From G963677445 sp963678275 (GTDB lineage: Bacteria > Bacteroidota > Ignavibacteria > Ignavibacteriales > Melioribacteraceae), in contig OY782765.1 in NCBI GenBank assembly GCA_963678275.1, forward strand, positions 1-64,000: a stretch of 64,000 nt of DNA. Reading direction: 5' to 3'. A model generated the notes under the pieces. The model saw only the letters and a list, made by a program, of their open reading frames with translations. It ran no database searches and was not told where the DNA came from. Shown piece after piece: positions 8,168 through 17,277 of the stretch (positions are counted from its first letter, which is position 1; every line of letters begins with the position of its first letter). Position numbers and translations under genes: made by a program.

Positions 8168-9520
8168 ATGGATAAATTGAATAAAGTATATATTGAAACA
8201 TACGGATGCCAGATGAATCTTGCCGATTCAGAGGTTGTTACAGGAATTCTTAAAAATAAAGGATATGGATTGACCGATTCTCCCGAATCTGCCGATGTTA
8301 TTCTTCTTAATACATGCAGTGTGAGGGATAACGCGGAGCAGCGGATTTACGGGCGGCTTGGCAATCTGAAAAAAATAAAAACCGATAAACCGGGAACGCT
8401 GATCGGGATACTCGGCTGTATGGCTGAAAGATTGAGAAAAGATCTCCTTGATAAAGGTGATGTAGTAGACCTGGTTGTCGGGCCGGACGAATACAGAAAT
8501 TTACCGGGATATATAGATGAAGCATTCGACGGCGGCAAGGGAATAGGCGTAAGACTTTCACGAACCGAAACTTATGATGATATTGAACCTTACCGTGAAG
8601 ATGGCCTTTCAGCCTGGCTTTCGGTTATGAGGGGATGTGATAAATTCTGTACATTCTGCGTTGTGCCATATACGCGGGGCAGGGAAAGAAGCCGCTCACT
8701 TGATTCAATAGTTGATGAAATAAGAAATCTGGATAAAAGAGGATTCAGAGAAGTAACACTTCTCGGGCAGAATGTAAATTCATATAACGATTCGGGAAAT
8801 GATTTCGCCGATCTGCTTATTGCTTCCGCGGACGCGGCTCCGCAGATGAGAGTTCGTTTTACCACCTCTCATCCGCAGGACCTTTCGGAAAAACTGCTGC
8901 ATGCCATCGCTTCCCGCGCTAATATCTGCAATTATATTCATCTGCCATTTCAGTCAGGCTCCAACAGAATTCTTGAATTGATGAACAGGTCATATACCAT
9001 TGAACATTACCTCGGAATAATCGAAAAAGCGAGAGAGATTATTCCGGGCGTAAGTTTCTCCACAGATATCATCGCCGGTTTTCCCGGTGAAACCGAAGAG
9101 GATCACAAGGCTACCCTTGATGTTATCAAAAAGGTCAGGTACGACGGGGCTTATATGTTCAAATATTCACCCCGTGAAGGCACTAAAGCGTATAAGATGG
9201 AGGATGATGTTCCGGAAGAGGTGAAAGGGAGAAGGCTTTCGGAAATCATCGATCTTCAGCAGGAAATTTCCAGGAATGTGAATGATGAAAATATCGGCAA
9301 TGAAGAAATCGTGTTGATTGAAGGATTCAGCAGGAGATCGGAAGAATACCTTTCGGGAAGAACTGATACAAATAAAGTCGCTATAATTCCGGCTATGGAA
9401 GGGATAAAACCGGGAGACTACGTAAAGGTAAAAACAGAAAGAGCAACCTCGGCAACTCTTTTTTGTAAATATATTGAGCATACAACTTTGGAAAATTCGA
9501 GTATTAACAGGTCAGCCTGA
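8168..9520 (+). CDS. miaB: tRNA-2-methylthio-N6-dimethylallyladenosine synthase MiaB
   Basis: Radical-SAM methylthiotransferase that adds a methylthio group to i6A37 in tRNAs reading UNN codons. Seen: N-terminal UPF0004 domain with its cluster cysteines (TYGCQMN, NTCSVRDNAEQR, LGCMAER), the radical-SAM motif CDKFCTFC followed by PYTRGRERS, and a C-terminal TRAM domain. Length 450 residues is typical. A TTG at 8165 directly precedes the ATG at 8168; the ATG is preferred. First gene of a long plus-strand run; the next gene begins one base after its stop. Confidence 0.96.
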   Translation: MDKLNKVYIETYGCQMNLADSEVVTGILKNKGYGLTDSPESADVILLNTCSVRDNAEQRIYGRLGNLKKIKTDKPGTLIGILGCMAERLRKDLLDKGDVVDLVVGPDEYRNLPGYIDEAFDGGKGIGVRLSRTETYDDIEPYREDGLSAWLSVMRGCDKFCTFCVVPYTRGRERSRSLDSIVDEIRNLDKRGFREVTLLGQNVNSYNDSGNDFADLLIASADAAPQMRVRFTTSHPQDLSEKLLHAIASRANICNYIHLPFQSGSNRILELMNRSYTIEHYLGIIEKAREIIPGVSFSTDIIAGFPGETEEDHKATLDVIKKVRYDGAYMFKYSPREGTKAYKMEDDVPEEVKGRRLSEIIDLQQEISRNVNDENIGNEEIVLIEGFSRRSEEYLSGRTDTNKVAIIPAMEGIKPGDYVKVKTERATSATLFCKYIEHTTLENSSINRSA

Positions 9521-9521
9521 T

Positions 9522-10250
9522 ATGAAATATTTTACCCTGGTATTGTTTTTTATAACATCTCTGCAGCTCACGGCGCAGAAGGTAAACATCGTTCCCGCAC
9601 TGAAACTTATCCAGCAGGGAAAAGCAGCCTCGGCGAAGGATTCCCTGAAAGTGTATCAGCAGATTAACAGAAATGATCCTGATGTTCTTTTCCTCGACGC
9701 CATTCTGACTTCTGACGGTGAAATGGCGCTGGAAAAATACCGTGTATATTACAAAAATTTCCCCGGAAGCCGTTTTGCGGACCTCGCGCTTTACAGGATA
9801 TTCTCTTATTATTTTGCCCGCGGTCTCTATACAAAAGCCGAATCATATCTCTCATTGCTGAAAGAACATTATCCCGGTTCGAAATATATTAAACATGCCG
9901 ACAGAAATATTCCTGACGAAAGAAATATACCGGAAGAGAAAAATATCGCGAACAGGATTCCTGAGAAACAAAAGCAGGTTGAGAGAAAGCCGGTTCCGGA
10001 AGTTCGGCCGCAGGGGAAATTTACAATCCAGGCGGGCGCGTTTCATAATCGCGGCAACGCTGATAATCTGGCCGCAAAATTCCGGGGCGCCGGTTATACC
10101 AGCAATATTACGGAAAAGGATGTTGCCGGCTCTCATTTTAATGTGGTAATGGTCGGCAGCTTCACGGAAAGGGAGGAAGCGGAAAAATTTCTCGACAGGA
10201 TAGCGGATAAATTTAATATTTCAGGAAGAGTTATTCCCCTGGGGAACTGA
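9522..10250 (+). CDS. SPOR domain protein with TPR-like region and signal peptide
   Basis: Protein of 242 residues from the ATG at 9522, chosen because it gives a clean signal peptide (MKYFTLVLFFITSLQLTAQ) and starts just after the miaB stop; an upstream in-frame start would overlap miaB by 47 bases. Residues 20-130 look like tetratricopeptide/outer-membrane lipoprotein-style helices, followed by a basic, proline- and glutamate-rich linker (about 130-165). A C-terminal SPOR domain (about 165-240, beginning FTIQAGAF) would bind denuded peptidoglycan glycan strands in the periplasm. Function beyond septal or cell-wall binding is inference. Confidence 0.85.
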   Translation: MKYFTLVLFFITSLQLTAQKVNIVPALKLIQQGKAASAKDSLKVYQQINRNDPDVLFLDAILTSDGEMALEKYRVYYKNFPGSRFADLALYRIFSYYFARGLYTKAESYLSLLKEHYPGSKYIKHADRNIPDERNIPEEKNIANRIPEKQKQVERKPVPEVRPQGKFTIQAGAFHNRGNADNLAAKFRGAGYTSNITEKDVAGSHFNVVMVGSFTEREEAEKFLDRIADKFNISGRVIPLGN

Positions 10251-10251
10251 T

Positions 10252-11019
10252 ATGCGGATAAAATTTGCGGGGAGCGGTTCAGGAAAAACATCTCTCAGCC
10301 GCTTTCATTCCTCGATGCTGATTGAAGCGGATAAAAAGAAAATATTGCTTGACGCAGGCGATTCAATATCGAGAGCCATGATTTCGGCAGGCATAAGTTT
10401 TAATGATCCCGATATTCTTCTTCTGTCTCATTTCCATGCCGATCACGCGGGGGGATTAGCTTCACTTATAACACAGATGAAACTGAGCGGCAGAAAGAAG
10501 AAACTTGTGATCTATACTCCGGAAGAAACAAAAAGTAAAATATACTCTGTTCTCGATATCTTTCTGATGTTTCCGGAAGCGCTTGATTTTACTCTTGAGG
10601 TGACGGAATATAAAGATAACGAGGAGTTTTCCGAGGGGAAAATAAAAATATTACCGGGAAAAAACGGGCATATCTACAATAAATATAATATTCCCGAATC
10701 GAGGGGGGTTGTTTTTTCTTCCTATAGTTTCCTCTTCAGTTATTCAAATGAATCGGTTTTTATTACCTGCGATATAGCTTCCGCATCAGATTTGCGCATT
10801 TTTGATGACTGCCGGTATAACACACTGGTTACCGAGATTACTCATCCCGATCCTGTGGAGCTTATTCACTTTATCGCTCAAAGAAAAATTAAGAATGTGA
10901 TTCTGACTCATATCGGCGATGAGGATGAAAAAAAAATAAACTCACTGAAAGAATATTTTAAGGGCAAAGCGGATACTGTTATTACAATCGCCCGCGATGG
11001 TTTGGAACTGAAAATTTAA
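10252..11019 (+). CDS. MBL-fold metal-dependent hydrolase
   Basis: Cytoplasmic metallo-beta-lactamase fold protein of 255 residues. Seen: metal-binding signature SHFHADHAGG near residue 59, an aspartate in ITCDIAS in the position of the bridging ligand, and a late histidine in ILTHIGDE. The overall shape resembles ribonuclease Z/PhnP-like hydrolases, but the specific substrate cannot be named. It begins one base after the SPOR gene stop, so it is in the same operon. Likely a phosphodiesterase or nuclease. Confidence 0.85.
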   Translation: MRIKFAGSGSGKTSLSRFHSSMLIEADKKKILLDAGDSISRAMISAGISFNDPDILLLSHFHADHAGGLASLITQMKLSGRKKKLVIYTPEETKSKIYSVLDIFLMFPEALDFTLEVTEYKDNEEFSEGKIKILPGKNGHIYNKYNIPESRGVVFSSYSFLFSYSNESVFITCDIASASDLRIFDDCRYNTLVTEITHPDPVELIHFIAQRKIKNVILTHIGDEDEKKINSLKEYFKGKADTVITIARDGLELKI

Positions 11020-11084
11020 AATGTGGTAAAATTTCATTAACTTTTACAGATTGATTTAAAATCAGTAGAGTATATGCCGGGGAT

Positions 11085-12182
11085 ATGACAACAAAGGAAT
11101 TTCAGGAAAATAATGGCATAATAGGGAAGTCGAAGGAAATTCGCGATCTGGCTGATATTACCATGCAGGTGGCGTTATCCGATATTTCCGTATTAATCCA
11201 AGGTGAAAGCGGATCGGGCAAAGAGGTATTCGCTAGGGCGATTCATAATCACAGCCACAGGGCCGGAAAAAAAATGGTCAGTGTGAATTGCGGCGCCATT
11301 CCCGAAGGATTGCTCGAAAGTGAATTATTCGGCCACGAAAAAGGATCATTTACCGGAGCTACTGATTCCCGCAAAGGATATTTTGAGATAGCCGACGGAG
11401 GCACTTTATTCCTTGATGAAATTGCCGAAATGCCCCTAACAACCCAGGTGAAACTCCTCAGGGCGCTCGAAACGGGGGAGTTTATGAGGATAGGAAGTGA
11501 AAAAGTAACCAAAGTTGATGTAAGGATAGTGGCCGCGGCCAATAAGGACCTTCAGCTGGAGGTTGACGCCAGAAGGTTCAGGCGGGATCTTTATTTCAGA
11601 CTCAAGGCGGTTACACTCTATCTGCCGCCGCTTCGTGAAAGGAGGGAAGATATATCACCCCTCGCGCAACATTTTCTCGCTGAATATGGTAAACGAAACC
11701 GGATTCAGCCGCCGGTCCTGCTTCCGAGAGCGCTCGATCTTCTTACGGCATATCACTGGCCCGGCAACGTGAGAGAATTAAAAAACACTATCGAAAGCGC
11801 CGCGGCTCTCAATAAAAACGGCCCGCTCGATGAATCGGCTTTCACACTTCTGCTTTCTGATCTGCCGGGCGAAAATGAACAGCGGAATCTGCCGGTGCAT
11901 CTTAAACGTTCCTCAGAATCTCTTGACAGGGAGATGATCTACAGGGCTCTGATTGAAATCAAAAAAGACCTGATGGAGTTAAAGCAGATCGCTTATAACA
12001 CCCCTCATGTTGAAGCTGAAGATCATCTTGAAATTGAGGAGATTATTCCACTTGTCACACTTGAAAAAGATGCTATTGAGAAGGCGCTCGATTTTACAAG
12101 GGGCAATAAAAGAAAAGCGGCCCAGCTATTGAAAATAAGCGAAAGAACATTATACCGGAAACTGAAAGAATATGACCTTTAG
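11085..12182 (+). CDS. Sigma-54-dependent transcriptional activator (PspF-like, no receiver)
   Basis: AAA+ enhancer-binding protein of 365 residues that would remodel sigma-54 RNA polymerase. Seen: Walker A GESGSGKE (about residues 46-53), the sigma-54 contact loop GSFTGA (consensus GAFTGA, alanine replaced by serine), Walker B GGTLFLDEI, arginine-finger region DLYFRL, and a C-terminal Fis-type helix-turn-helix (NKRKAAQLLKISERTLYRKL). There is no N-terminal sensory or receiver domain. It overlaps lptE by 11 bases. A miaB/sigma-54 activator/lptE order is, from memory, common in Bacteroidota. No convincing -24/-12 promoter was found in the intergenic regions. Confidence 0.93.
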   Translation: MTTKEFQENNGIIGKSKEIRDLADITMQVALSDISVLIQGESGSGKEVFARAIHNHSHRAGKKMVSVNCGAIPEGLLESELFGHEKGSFTGATDSRKGYFEIADGGTLFLDEIAEMPLTTQVKLLRALETGEFMRIGSEKVTKVDVRIVAAANKDLQLEVDARRFRRDLYFRLKAVTLYLPPLRERREDISPLAQHFLAEYGKRNRIQPPVLLPRALDLLTAYHWPGNVRELKNTIESAAALNKNGPLDESAFTLLLSDLPGENEQRNLPVHLKRSSESLDREMIYRALIEIKKDLMELKQIAYNTPHVEAEDHLEIEEIIPLVTLEKDAIEKALDFTRGNKRKAAQLLKISERTLYRKLKEYDL

Positions 12183-12714
12183 AAATATTATTAAATCATT
12201 AAGAGTATTGTTTGTTATAACATTACTCAATAACTTTATCGGATGTAATTATTCCTTTACCGGTTCTTCGGTGCCCCCGCATCTGGAGACCATATATATT
12301 GCCCCGGTAAAAGACCGGAGCGGTTCAGGTCAGCCTGATCTTGAAGAGAAATTTAATAACCTCCTCAGGCAGAAATTTATTGATGACAACTCACTGAGAA
12401 TTTCCGATAAATCGGAAGCCGACGCGACTCTCGACTGCACAGTATCTTCATTTTCCGACGCTCCCGAGGTGGTGCAGATGCAGTCTGAAAATGATGTATC
12501 TTCGGAAAATGTCGCCTCAAGAAGAATTAAACTCAGTGTGAAAGTCACATATAAAGACCTGGTAAAAAAGATTACCATTTTCGACAAAGCTTTTTCAGAT
12601 TACGGCGACTATACTAACGAAGGGGATATACTTCAGGCCCGCTCGGAAGCTGTGGAAGAAGCTCTCGAAAAATTAACCGAGGATATTCTTCTTGGTGTGG
12701 TTTCTAACTGGTAA
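12172..12714 (+). CDS. lptE: LptE-family LPS assembly lipoprotein
   Basis: Protein of 180 residues with a long N-terminal hydrophobic segment ending in the lipobox-like FIGC (cysteine at about residue 25), so probably an outer-membrane lipoprotein facing the periplasm. The body (YSFTGSSVPPHLETIYIAP, then DATLDCTVSSFSDAP and an alternating beta pattern) is that of Bacteroidota LptE. LptE plugs LptD and helps deliver lipopolysaccharide to the outer leaflet; an LptD candidate lies 32 kb away at 44.4-47.0 kb. It overlaps the activator upstream and the unused 5' extension of the glycosyltransferase frame downstream. Confidence 0.87.
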   Translation: MTFRNIIKSLRVLFVITLLNNFIGCNYSFTGSSVPPHLETIYIAPVKDRSGSGQPDLEEKFNNLLRQKFIDDNSLRISDKSEADATLDCTVSSFSDAPEVVQMQSENDVSSENVASRRIKLSVKVTYKDLVKKITIFDKAFSDYGDYTNEGDILQARSEAVEEALEKLTEDILLGVVSNW

Positions 12715-12733
12715 TATTCTTAAGGCGAAAAAA

Positions 12734-14194
12734 ATGATATTTGATCAATTAGTTCTGTTTTTTTATATCTTCTCACTCACCGTGCTGCTGGTATTTGCCA
12801 GTCATGGTTTTATTATGCTCTATTACCACAGAAAATTTGAGCATATTGCCCATTCAAGAGATGAGAAAGAGCAGGATGACAAAAGAGTCACCATTCAGCT
12901 TCCAATTTTTAACGAGGTTTTTGTTGCCGAAAGGCTTATTGAGGCTGTGTGTAATATTGATTATCCAAAGGAAAAACTGGAAATCCAGGTTTTGGATGAT
13001 TCAAATGATGAGACAGTCGAAGTAGTAAGAGAAATTGTGGAGGCGAAACAGAAGGAGGGATATGATATTCAGCAGATAAGGCGCGATTCGCGCGAGGGAT
13101 TTAAAGCCGGCGCGCTCAAATATGGCCTGAATTTCGCCAAAGGGGATTATATTGCCATTTTTGACGCCGACTTTGTGCCGACAAGAGACTTCCTCAAGAA
13201 TACCTTATCTTATTTTACAAATCCGAAAGTCGGAATGGTTCAAAGCCGCTGGGAGCATCTTAATGAGGATTATTCAATTTTAACGAGGGTGCAGGCGCTG
13301 GCATTAAATGGTCATTTTGTTATCGAACAGGATGTCAGAAACAAAGCCGGATTTTTTATTAATTTTAACGGCACCGGGGGAGTCTGGAAAAAAGAATGTA
13401 TTGAAGACGCCGGCAACTGGCATTCCGATACAATTACCGAAGACCTCGACCTGAGCTACAGAGCCCAGTTGAAAGGATGGAAATTTATCTACCTGCGCGA
13501 TTTTACCACCCCCGCGGAACTGCCCGCGGAGATGAACAGCCTTAAAGCGCAGCAGTTCAGGTGGACAAAAGGGGCTATTGAAACCGCGAGGAAAATGCTC
13601 CCCGCAGTCTGGAAATCGGATATACCCCTGCGAATTAAGATGCAGTCCACTTTTCACCTCACTAATAATATCGTATTTCCTTTTATTCTTCTGGCGGGAA
13701 TACTGAATGTTCCCCTGATATTTATTAAAAACAGCGGACCATGGGAAAATGTATTTAATTATATGTCGGTATTTGTCATTGCTTTCATAAGTTCATTTCT
13801 TTTTTATCTCTATGCCCAGAAGGATGTTCATGCCGACTGGCGCAGCAAAATATTGCTTTTCCCCCTCTTTATGGCAGGCAGCATGGGATTTTCACTGAAT
13901 AATTCACGCGCCGTATTTGAAGGCCTGATGAACAAAAAAAGTGAGTTTGTAAGAACTCCTAAATTCAGGATTGTCAACAGGGAAGATCAAATTAAATCAA
14001 AAAAATATCTGAAAAAGAAGGTCGGATTTTCTGCCTTTATTGAGCTTATGCTCGCGGCATATTGTCTGATCGGTGTGGTCGCTTCTATCTATTTTCTCGA
14101 AATTGCCGCCCTGCCTTTCCAGCTTATGTTCTTTTTTGGTTTTTTGATTGTCAGTTATCTCTCTTTTAAACATACATACACAGATAAAGCGTAA
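12734..14194 (+). CDS. Family 2 glycosyltransferase, cellulose-synthase-like
   Basis: Membrane processive glycosyltransferase of 486 residues. The start at 12734 is chosen because an AAGG box lies 9 bases upstream and the protein then opens with a membrane segment; an earlier in-frame GTG would overlap lptE. Seen: N-terminal membrane segment, DDSNDET nucleotide-sugar site, DADFVPT (DxD), TEDLDLSYRA and QQFRWTKGA (the Q-x-x-R-W motif of processive beta-glycan synthases), then C-terminal membrane segments around residues 320-390 and 440-475. Related enzymes make beta-1,4-mannan or glucan-type polymers or transfer sugars to lipids; the product here is unknown. Confidence 0.9.
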   Translation: MIFDQLVLFFYIFSLTVLLVFASHGFIMLYYHRKFEHIAHSRDEKEQDDKRVTIQLPIFNEVFVAERLIEAVCNIDYPKEKLEIQVLDDSNDETVEVVREIVEAKQKEGYDIQQIRRDSREGFKAGALKYGLNFAKGDYIAIFDADFVPTRDFLKNTLSYFTNPKVGMVQSRWEHLNEDYSILTRVQALALNGHFVIEQDVRNKAGFFINFNGTGGVWKKECIEDAGNWHSDTITEDLDLSYRAQLKGWKFIYLRDFTTPAELPAEMNSLKAQQFRWTKGAIETARKMLPAVWKSDIPLRIKMQSTFHLTNNIVFPFILLAGILNVPLIFIKNSGPWENVFNYMSVFVIAFISSFLFYLYAQKDVHADWRSKILLFPLFMAGSMGFSLNNSRAVFEGLMNKKSEFVRTPKFRIVNREDQIKSKKYLKKKVGFSAFIELMLAAYCLIGVVASIYFLEIAALPFQLMFFFGFLIVSYLSFKHTYTDKA

Positions 14195-14838
14195 TGGATA
14201 TAAAAAAATCGGCTGAAAAATTCGCGGTGCTTAATTCCTTTCTGGGAAACAGCCCGCTTTTTATACGGGCGGCGGAATATGAACTGATAAATAACAATCC
14301 CGAGGCCGCGCTGAAAATTCTGGAAAAAGGAATAACTCACTTTCCCGAATACCCCACCGCTTATATACTCTATGGCCGGACTCTCTTCAAGCTTGGCGAT
14401 AAGGAAAACGCCGCGGAAATATTGAAGGAGGGAGCCGAATTAATAAACTCTGTGGAAACCTTCGAAGAGTATATCAGACAGCTCGAAAATGAGGAGGAGG
14501 AAAATAAAAAAGCCGCGGCAAAGAGTGCTGAAAAAAAAGCTCCGGAGGAAAGGGGAATTCCCCAGGATTTAGCTGAATTTACAGATGATCTTAAAGAACT
14601 GCTTTCGGATGAGCCCCGCAAACCGGCTGTAGAAAAAAGCAAGGGGGGGAGCGCTTCCAAACCGGGAGCCAAAATTGTTTCGGAAACAATGGCGAAAATC
14701 CATCTTCAGCAGGAAAATTATACGGAAGCGATCTCTATTTACGAGGCTCTGATTGAAAAAACTCCCTTAAGAAAATCAGAATTTGCAGTTAAAATAGAGG
14801 AAATAAAGAAAAAGCAGAAAGAAAAGAAGAGTAATTAG
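14194..14838 (+). CDS. Tetratricopeptide repeat protein
   Basis: Soluble 214-residue protein. Residues 1-85 form TPR-like helix pairs (ALKILEKGI, AYILYGRTLFKLGD), the middle is a lysine/glutamate-rich low-complexity linker (about 90-150), and a final TPR-like unit (ETMAKIHLQQENYTEAISIYEAL) closes the protein. The ATG overlaps the glycosyltransferase stop by one base (TAATG), implying translational coupling. No signal peptide, so a cytoplasmic adaptor is likely; its partner is unknown. Confidence 0.8.
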   Translation: MDIKKSAEKFAVLNSFLGNSPLFIRAAEYELINNNPEAALKILEKGITHFPEYPTAYILYGRTLFKLGDKENAAEILKEGAELINSVETFEEYIRQLENEEEENKKAAAKSAEKKAPEERGIPQDLAEFTDDLKELLSDEPRKPAVEKSKGGSASKPGAKIVSETMAKIHLQQENYTEAISIYEALIEKTPLRKSEFAVKIEEIKKKQKEKKSN

Positions 14839-14841
14839 AAT

Positions 14842-15456
14842 TTGATTGAAGGCTTGAAGGCGGAACATAAAAAACTTTGCAAAAGTTTTTTTCAGAAAGA
14901 TGTAGTCAAACTCGCAAAATCGCTGCCCGGCAAAATAATCTTCAGTAACAGGAATAAACCTTTGGCGGCGAGGATTGTTGAAGTTGAAGCTTACGGGGGA
15001 AAAGGAGATAAATCCTGTCACGCTTATTCCGGTATTACAAAAAGAAATGAAACAATGTTTAACGACGGGGGATATCTTTATGTTTATTTTATTTATGGTA
15101 TGTATTATTGCGCTAATATAGTTTCGGCTCCCGCAGGCGAGGGGACAGGTGTGTTGATCAGAGCTGTGGAACCGATTGCGGGTGAAAATGAAATGATACT
15201 CAACAGATTCGGTCAGCAAAATATTTCAGAGAAAAAAAGGATAATGGTATCTAACGGACCGGGAAAACTGACCCGGGCAATGGGAATTACACGTGAGCAT
15301 AACGGTGTTGATCTTACCGGAGATTTGATTTATCTTGTTGATGATGGATTTAAAGTGGAAGAACTGGTGACATCTGCGAGAATCGGAATAAAAGAATGCG
15401 CCGACTGGCCCAGAAGATTTTATATAAAAGGTAATAAATTTGTATCAAGAATATGA
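14842..15456 (+). CDS. mpg: DNA-3-methyladenine glycosylase (AAG/MPG family)
   Basis: Base-excision repair enzyme that removes alkylated purines. Seen: ARIVEVEAYGG with the catalytic glutamate, CHAYSGITKRNETMF, YLYVYFIYGMYYC and NGPGKLTRAMGI, all diagnostic blocks of the AAG fold. Length 204 residues is normal. The best start is the TTG at 14842, as no in-frame ATG lies near the N-terminus. It ends in an ATGA overlap with the glycosyltransferase 9 gene. A repair gene within an envelope operon probably reflects simple co-transcription. Confidence 0.93.
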   Translation: MIEGLKAEHKKLCKSFFQKDVVKLAKSLPGKIIFSNRNKPLAARIVEVEAYGGKGDKSCHAYSGITKRNETMFNDGGYLYVYFIYGMYYCANIVSAPAGEGTGVLIRAVEPIAGENEMILNRFGQQNISEKKRIMVSNGPGKLTRAMGITREHNGVDLTGDLIYLVDDGFKVEELVTSARIGIKECADWPRRFYIKGNKFVSRI

Positions 15457-16478
15457 GTAAGGTTAAGAATATATTGATTGTCCGTACCGATCGCATCGGC
15501 GATTTGGTTTTGACAATACCTATGGCAGCAAAAATAAAAGAATTTTATCCCGGCGCGAGAATAACTTATCTGATTAGGGACTATACAGCGCCGCTTCTTC
15601 AAAAACACCCCGATATTGATGAAATCCTGGTACTAAAGGAAAAAAACGGGAAAGCTGATCTTATAGAAAATCTTAATGAAATCAGGAAGGGTAATTATGA
15701 CACCTGTTTCCTGGTTTATCCTTCTTTTAAAATGGCGCTGATCATTTTTTTATCGGGGATACCAGGCAGAATCGCGACAGCGTATCGCTGGTATTCATTT
15801 TTGTTCAATAAAAAAATAAAAGAACACAGGAAATCGGGCGACAGGCATGAGCTGGAATATAATCTGAACATGCTTGAAAAAATAGATATAAGGACCACTG
15901 ATAACTACAAACCTGTAGCATTTAATATACAGGTTGATGAAAAAGCGTTAAAAAAGGTCAGGGATTTTTTATCCGAAAAAATGGGGCCGGAGGAGAAAAA
16001 GATAATTATCGCGCACCCGGGAAGCGGCGGAAGCGCGGTGGACCTGCCTCAGACCAGGATGAAAGAGCTTGTGGAAAAGCTGGCACAGAGTTTGAATTGT
16101 CAGATTATACTGACAGGCAGTTCTCAGGAATATGAAATTTGCCGCGAAGCAGCCGGAAAAAGCAATGTGATAATTTCAGCCGGCGAATTTAACCTCAGTG
16201 AATTGACAGCTCTTATTAGTCAGGCTGATGTTTTAATCGCCAACTCAACCGGACCGATTCATATCGCGGCGGCTTTTGGAAAAAAAATAATAGGTTTTTA
16301 TCCCCGAATTAAATCTTGCGCTAAAGAGAGATGGGGACCTTACACAGATTCAGCCGCGGTATTTAATCCTGAGATAAAATGTACCGATTGCACCCGTCAG
16401 CAATGTGAAAAACTGGACTGCATGAACAGCATCAATATTGAGAAAGTTATCGAGACAGTCCGAAGATTTCTGAAATAA
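15453..16478 (+). CDS. Family 9 glycosyltransferase (heptosyltransferase-like)
   Basis: Cytoplasmic GT-B fold enzyme of 341 residues that would add a sugar to the LPS core. Seen: N-terminal ILIVRTDRIGDLVLTIP, a central IIAHPGSGGSA nucleotide-sugar region, GEFNLSELTALI, and the ADVLIANSTGPIHIAAAFG block typical of WaaC/WaaF/WaaQ-like enzymes. A cysteine cluster near the C-terminus (CTDCTRQQC) is also seen in other family 9 enzymes. It overlaps the glycosylase gene by four bases. Acceptor and donor unknown. Confidence 0.92.
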   Translation: MSKVKNILIVRTDRIGDLVLTIPMAAKIKEFYPGARITYLIRDYTAPLLQKHPDIDEILVLKEKNGKADLIENLNEIRKGNYDTCFLVYPSFKMALIIFLSGIPGRIATAYRWYSFLFNKKIKEHRKSGDRHELEYNLNMLEKIDIRTTDNYKPVAFNIQVDEKALKKVRDFLSEKMGPEEKKIIIAHPGSGGSAVDLPQTRMKELVEKLAQSLNCQIILTGSSQEYEICREAAGKSNVIISAGEFNLSELTALISQADVLIANSTGPIHIAAAFGKKIIGFYPRIKSCAKERWGPYTDSAAVFNPEIKCTDCTRQQCEKLDCMNSINIEKVIETVRRFLK

Positions 16479-16494
16479 AAGTTCCGGAGATATT

Positions 16495-17277
16495 ATGCGA
16501 CACGTAAAATATATATTTACACTGATTATAATAAGCGCCTCATTTCTTTTTGCACAGGATAAAACAGAATTCAGAAAACTGGAAAACAAAGCGTTTGATG
16601 TTGGTGAACGGCTGACCTTTGATGTTAATTACGGATTTGTTACAGCCGGCATCGCGGAAATGTCTGTTCCAAGATTAAAGAAGATGATCGGACGGGATGT
16701 TTATCATATTACTTTTAAGGTTAATTCGGTATCAAGTTTTGATCCCTTTTTTAAGGTTCGGGACCGTTATGAAACTTTTATGGATGTTGAGGGGCTTTTC
16801 CCCTGGAGATTTGAGCAGCATGTGAGGGAAGGAAATTATTCGAGAGATTTTTCAGCGTTTTTCGACCAGAGAAGGAATATCGCGAAAACAGGAAACGGAA
16901 CCTTTGATACCCCCGAATATGTGAATGATATTGTTTCCGCTTTTTATATTACCAGAACAAAAGATTATTCAGAATTCAAAAAAGGGGACCGAATTCATCT
17001 TGAGAATTTTTTCGAGGATAAGATTTTTCCTCTTGATGTCGTATTCCACGGCAGGGAGCGGGTGACAGTTGCCGCCGGTACATTCGACTGCATCATTATT
17101 GAACCTCTTGTTGTGGAAGGGGGACTATTTAAGAGTGAAGGTGATATTATTATCTGGCTGACTGATGATGATCTTAAAGTTCCGGTAAAGGTAAAAACAA
17201 AGGTGCTTATCGGATCAATTTCGGCAGAACTTACTTCATACGAGGGACTTGCCGGTGAATTGAGTTCAAAAAAATAA
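16495..17277 (+). CDS. DUF3108 domain-containing exported protein
   Basis: Protein of 260 residues with a signal peptide (cleavage after about residue 20, ...LFAQD) and one DUF3108 domain (FDVGERLTFDVNYGFVTAGIAEMSV, then FFKVRDRYETFMD and VFHGRERVTVPAG-like blocks). Members are periplasmic beta-rich proteins of unknown activity found in Gram-negative bacteria. Sixteen bases separate it from the glycosyltransferase 9 gene, so it is probably the last gene of the miaB run. A role in envelope lipid or LPS handling would be guesswork from context. Confidence 0.85.
   Translation: MRHVKYIFTLIIISASFLFAQDKTEFRKLENKAFDVGERLTFDVNYGFVTAGIAEMSVPRLKKMIGRDVYHITFKVNSVSSFDPFFKVRDRYETFMDVEGLFPWRFEQHVREGNYSRDFSAFFDQRRNIAKTGNGTFDTPEYVNDIVSAFYITRTKDYSEFKKGDRIHLENFFEDKIFPLDVVFHGRERVTVAAGTFDCIIIEPLVVEGGLFKSEGDIIIWLTDDDLKVPVKVKTKVLIGSISAELTSYEGLAGELSSKK

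Noticed and set aside
16075..16095. Sigma-54-like box (TGGCACAGAGTTTG) as a target of the activator
   Set aside because: It lies inside the glycosyltransferase 9 coding region and lacks the TTGC at the proper distance. No good -24/-12 site was found in intergenic DNA.
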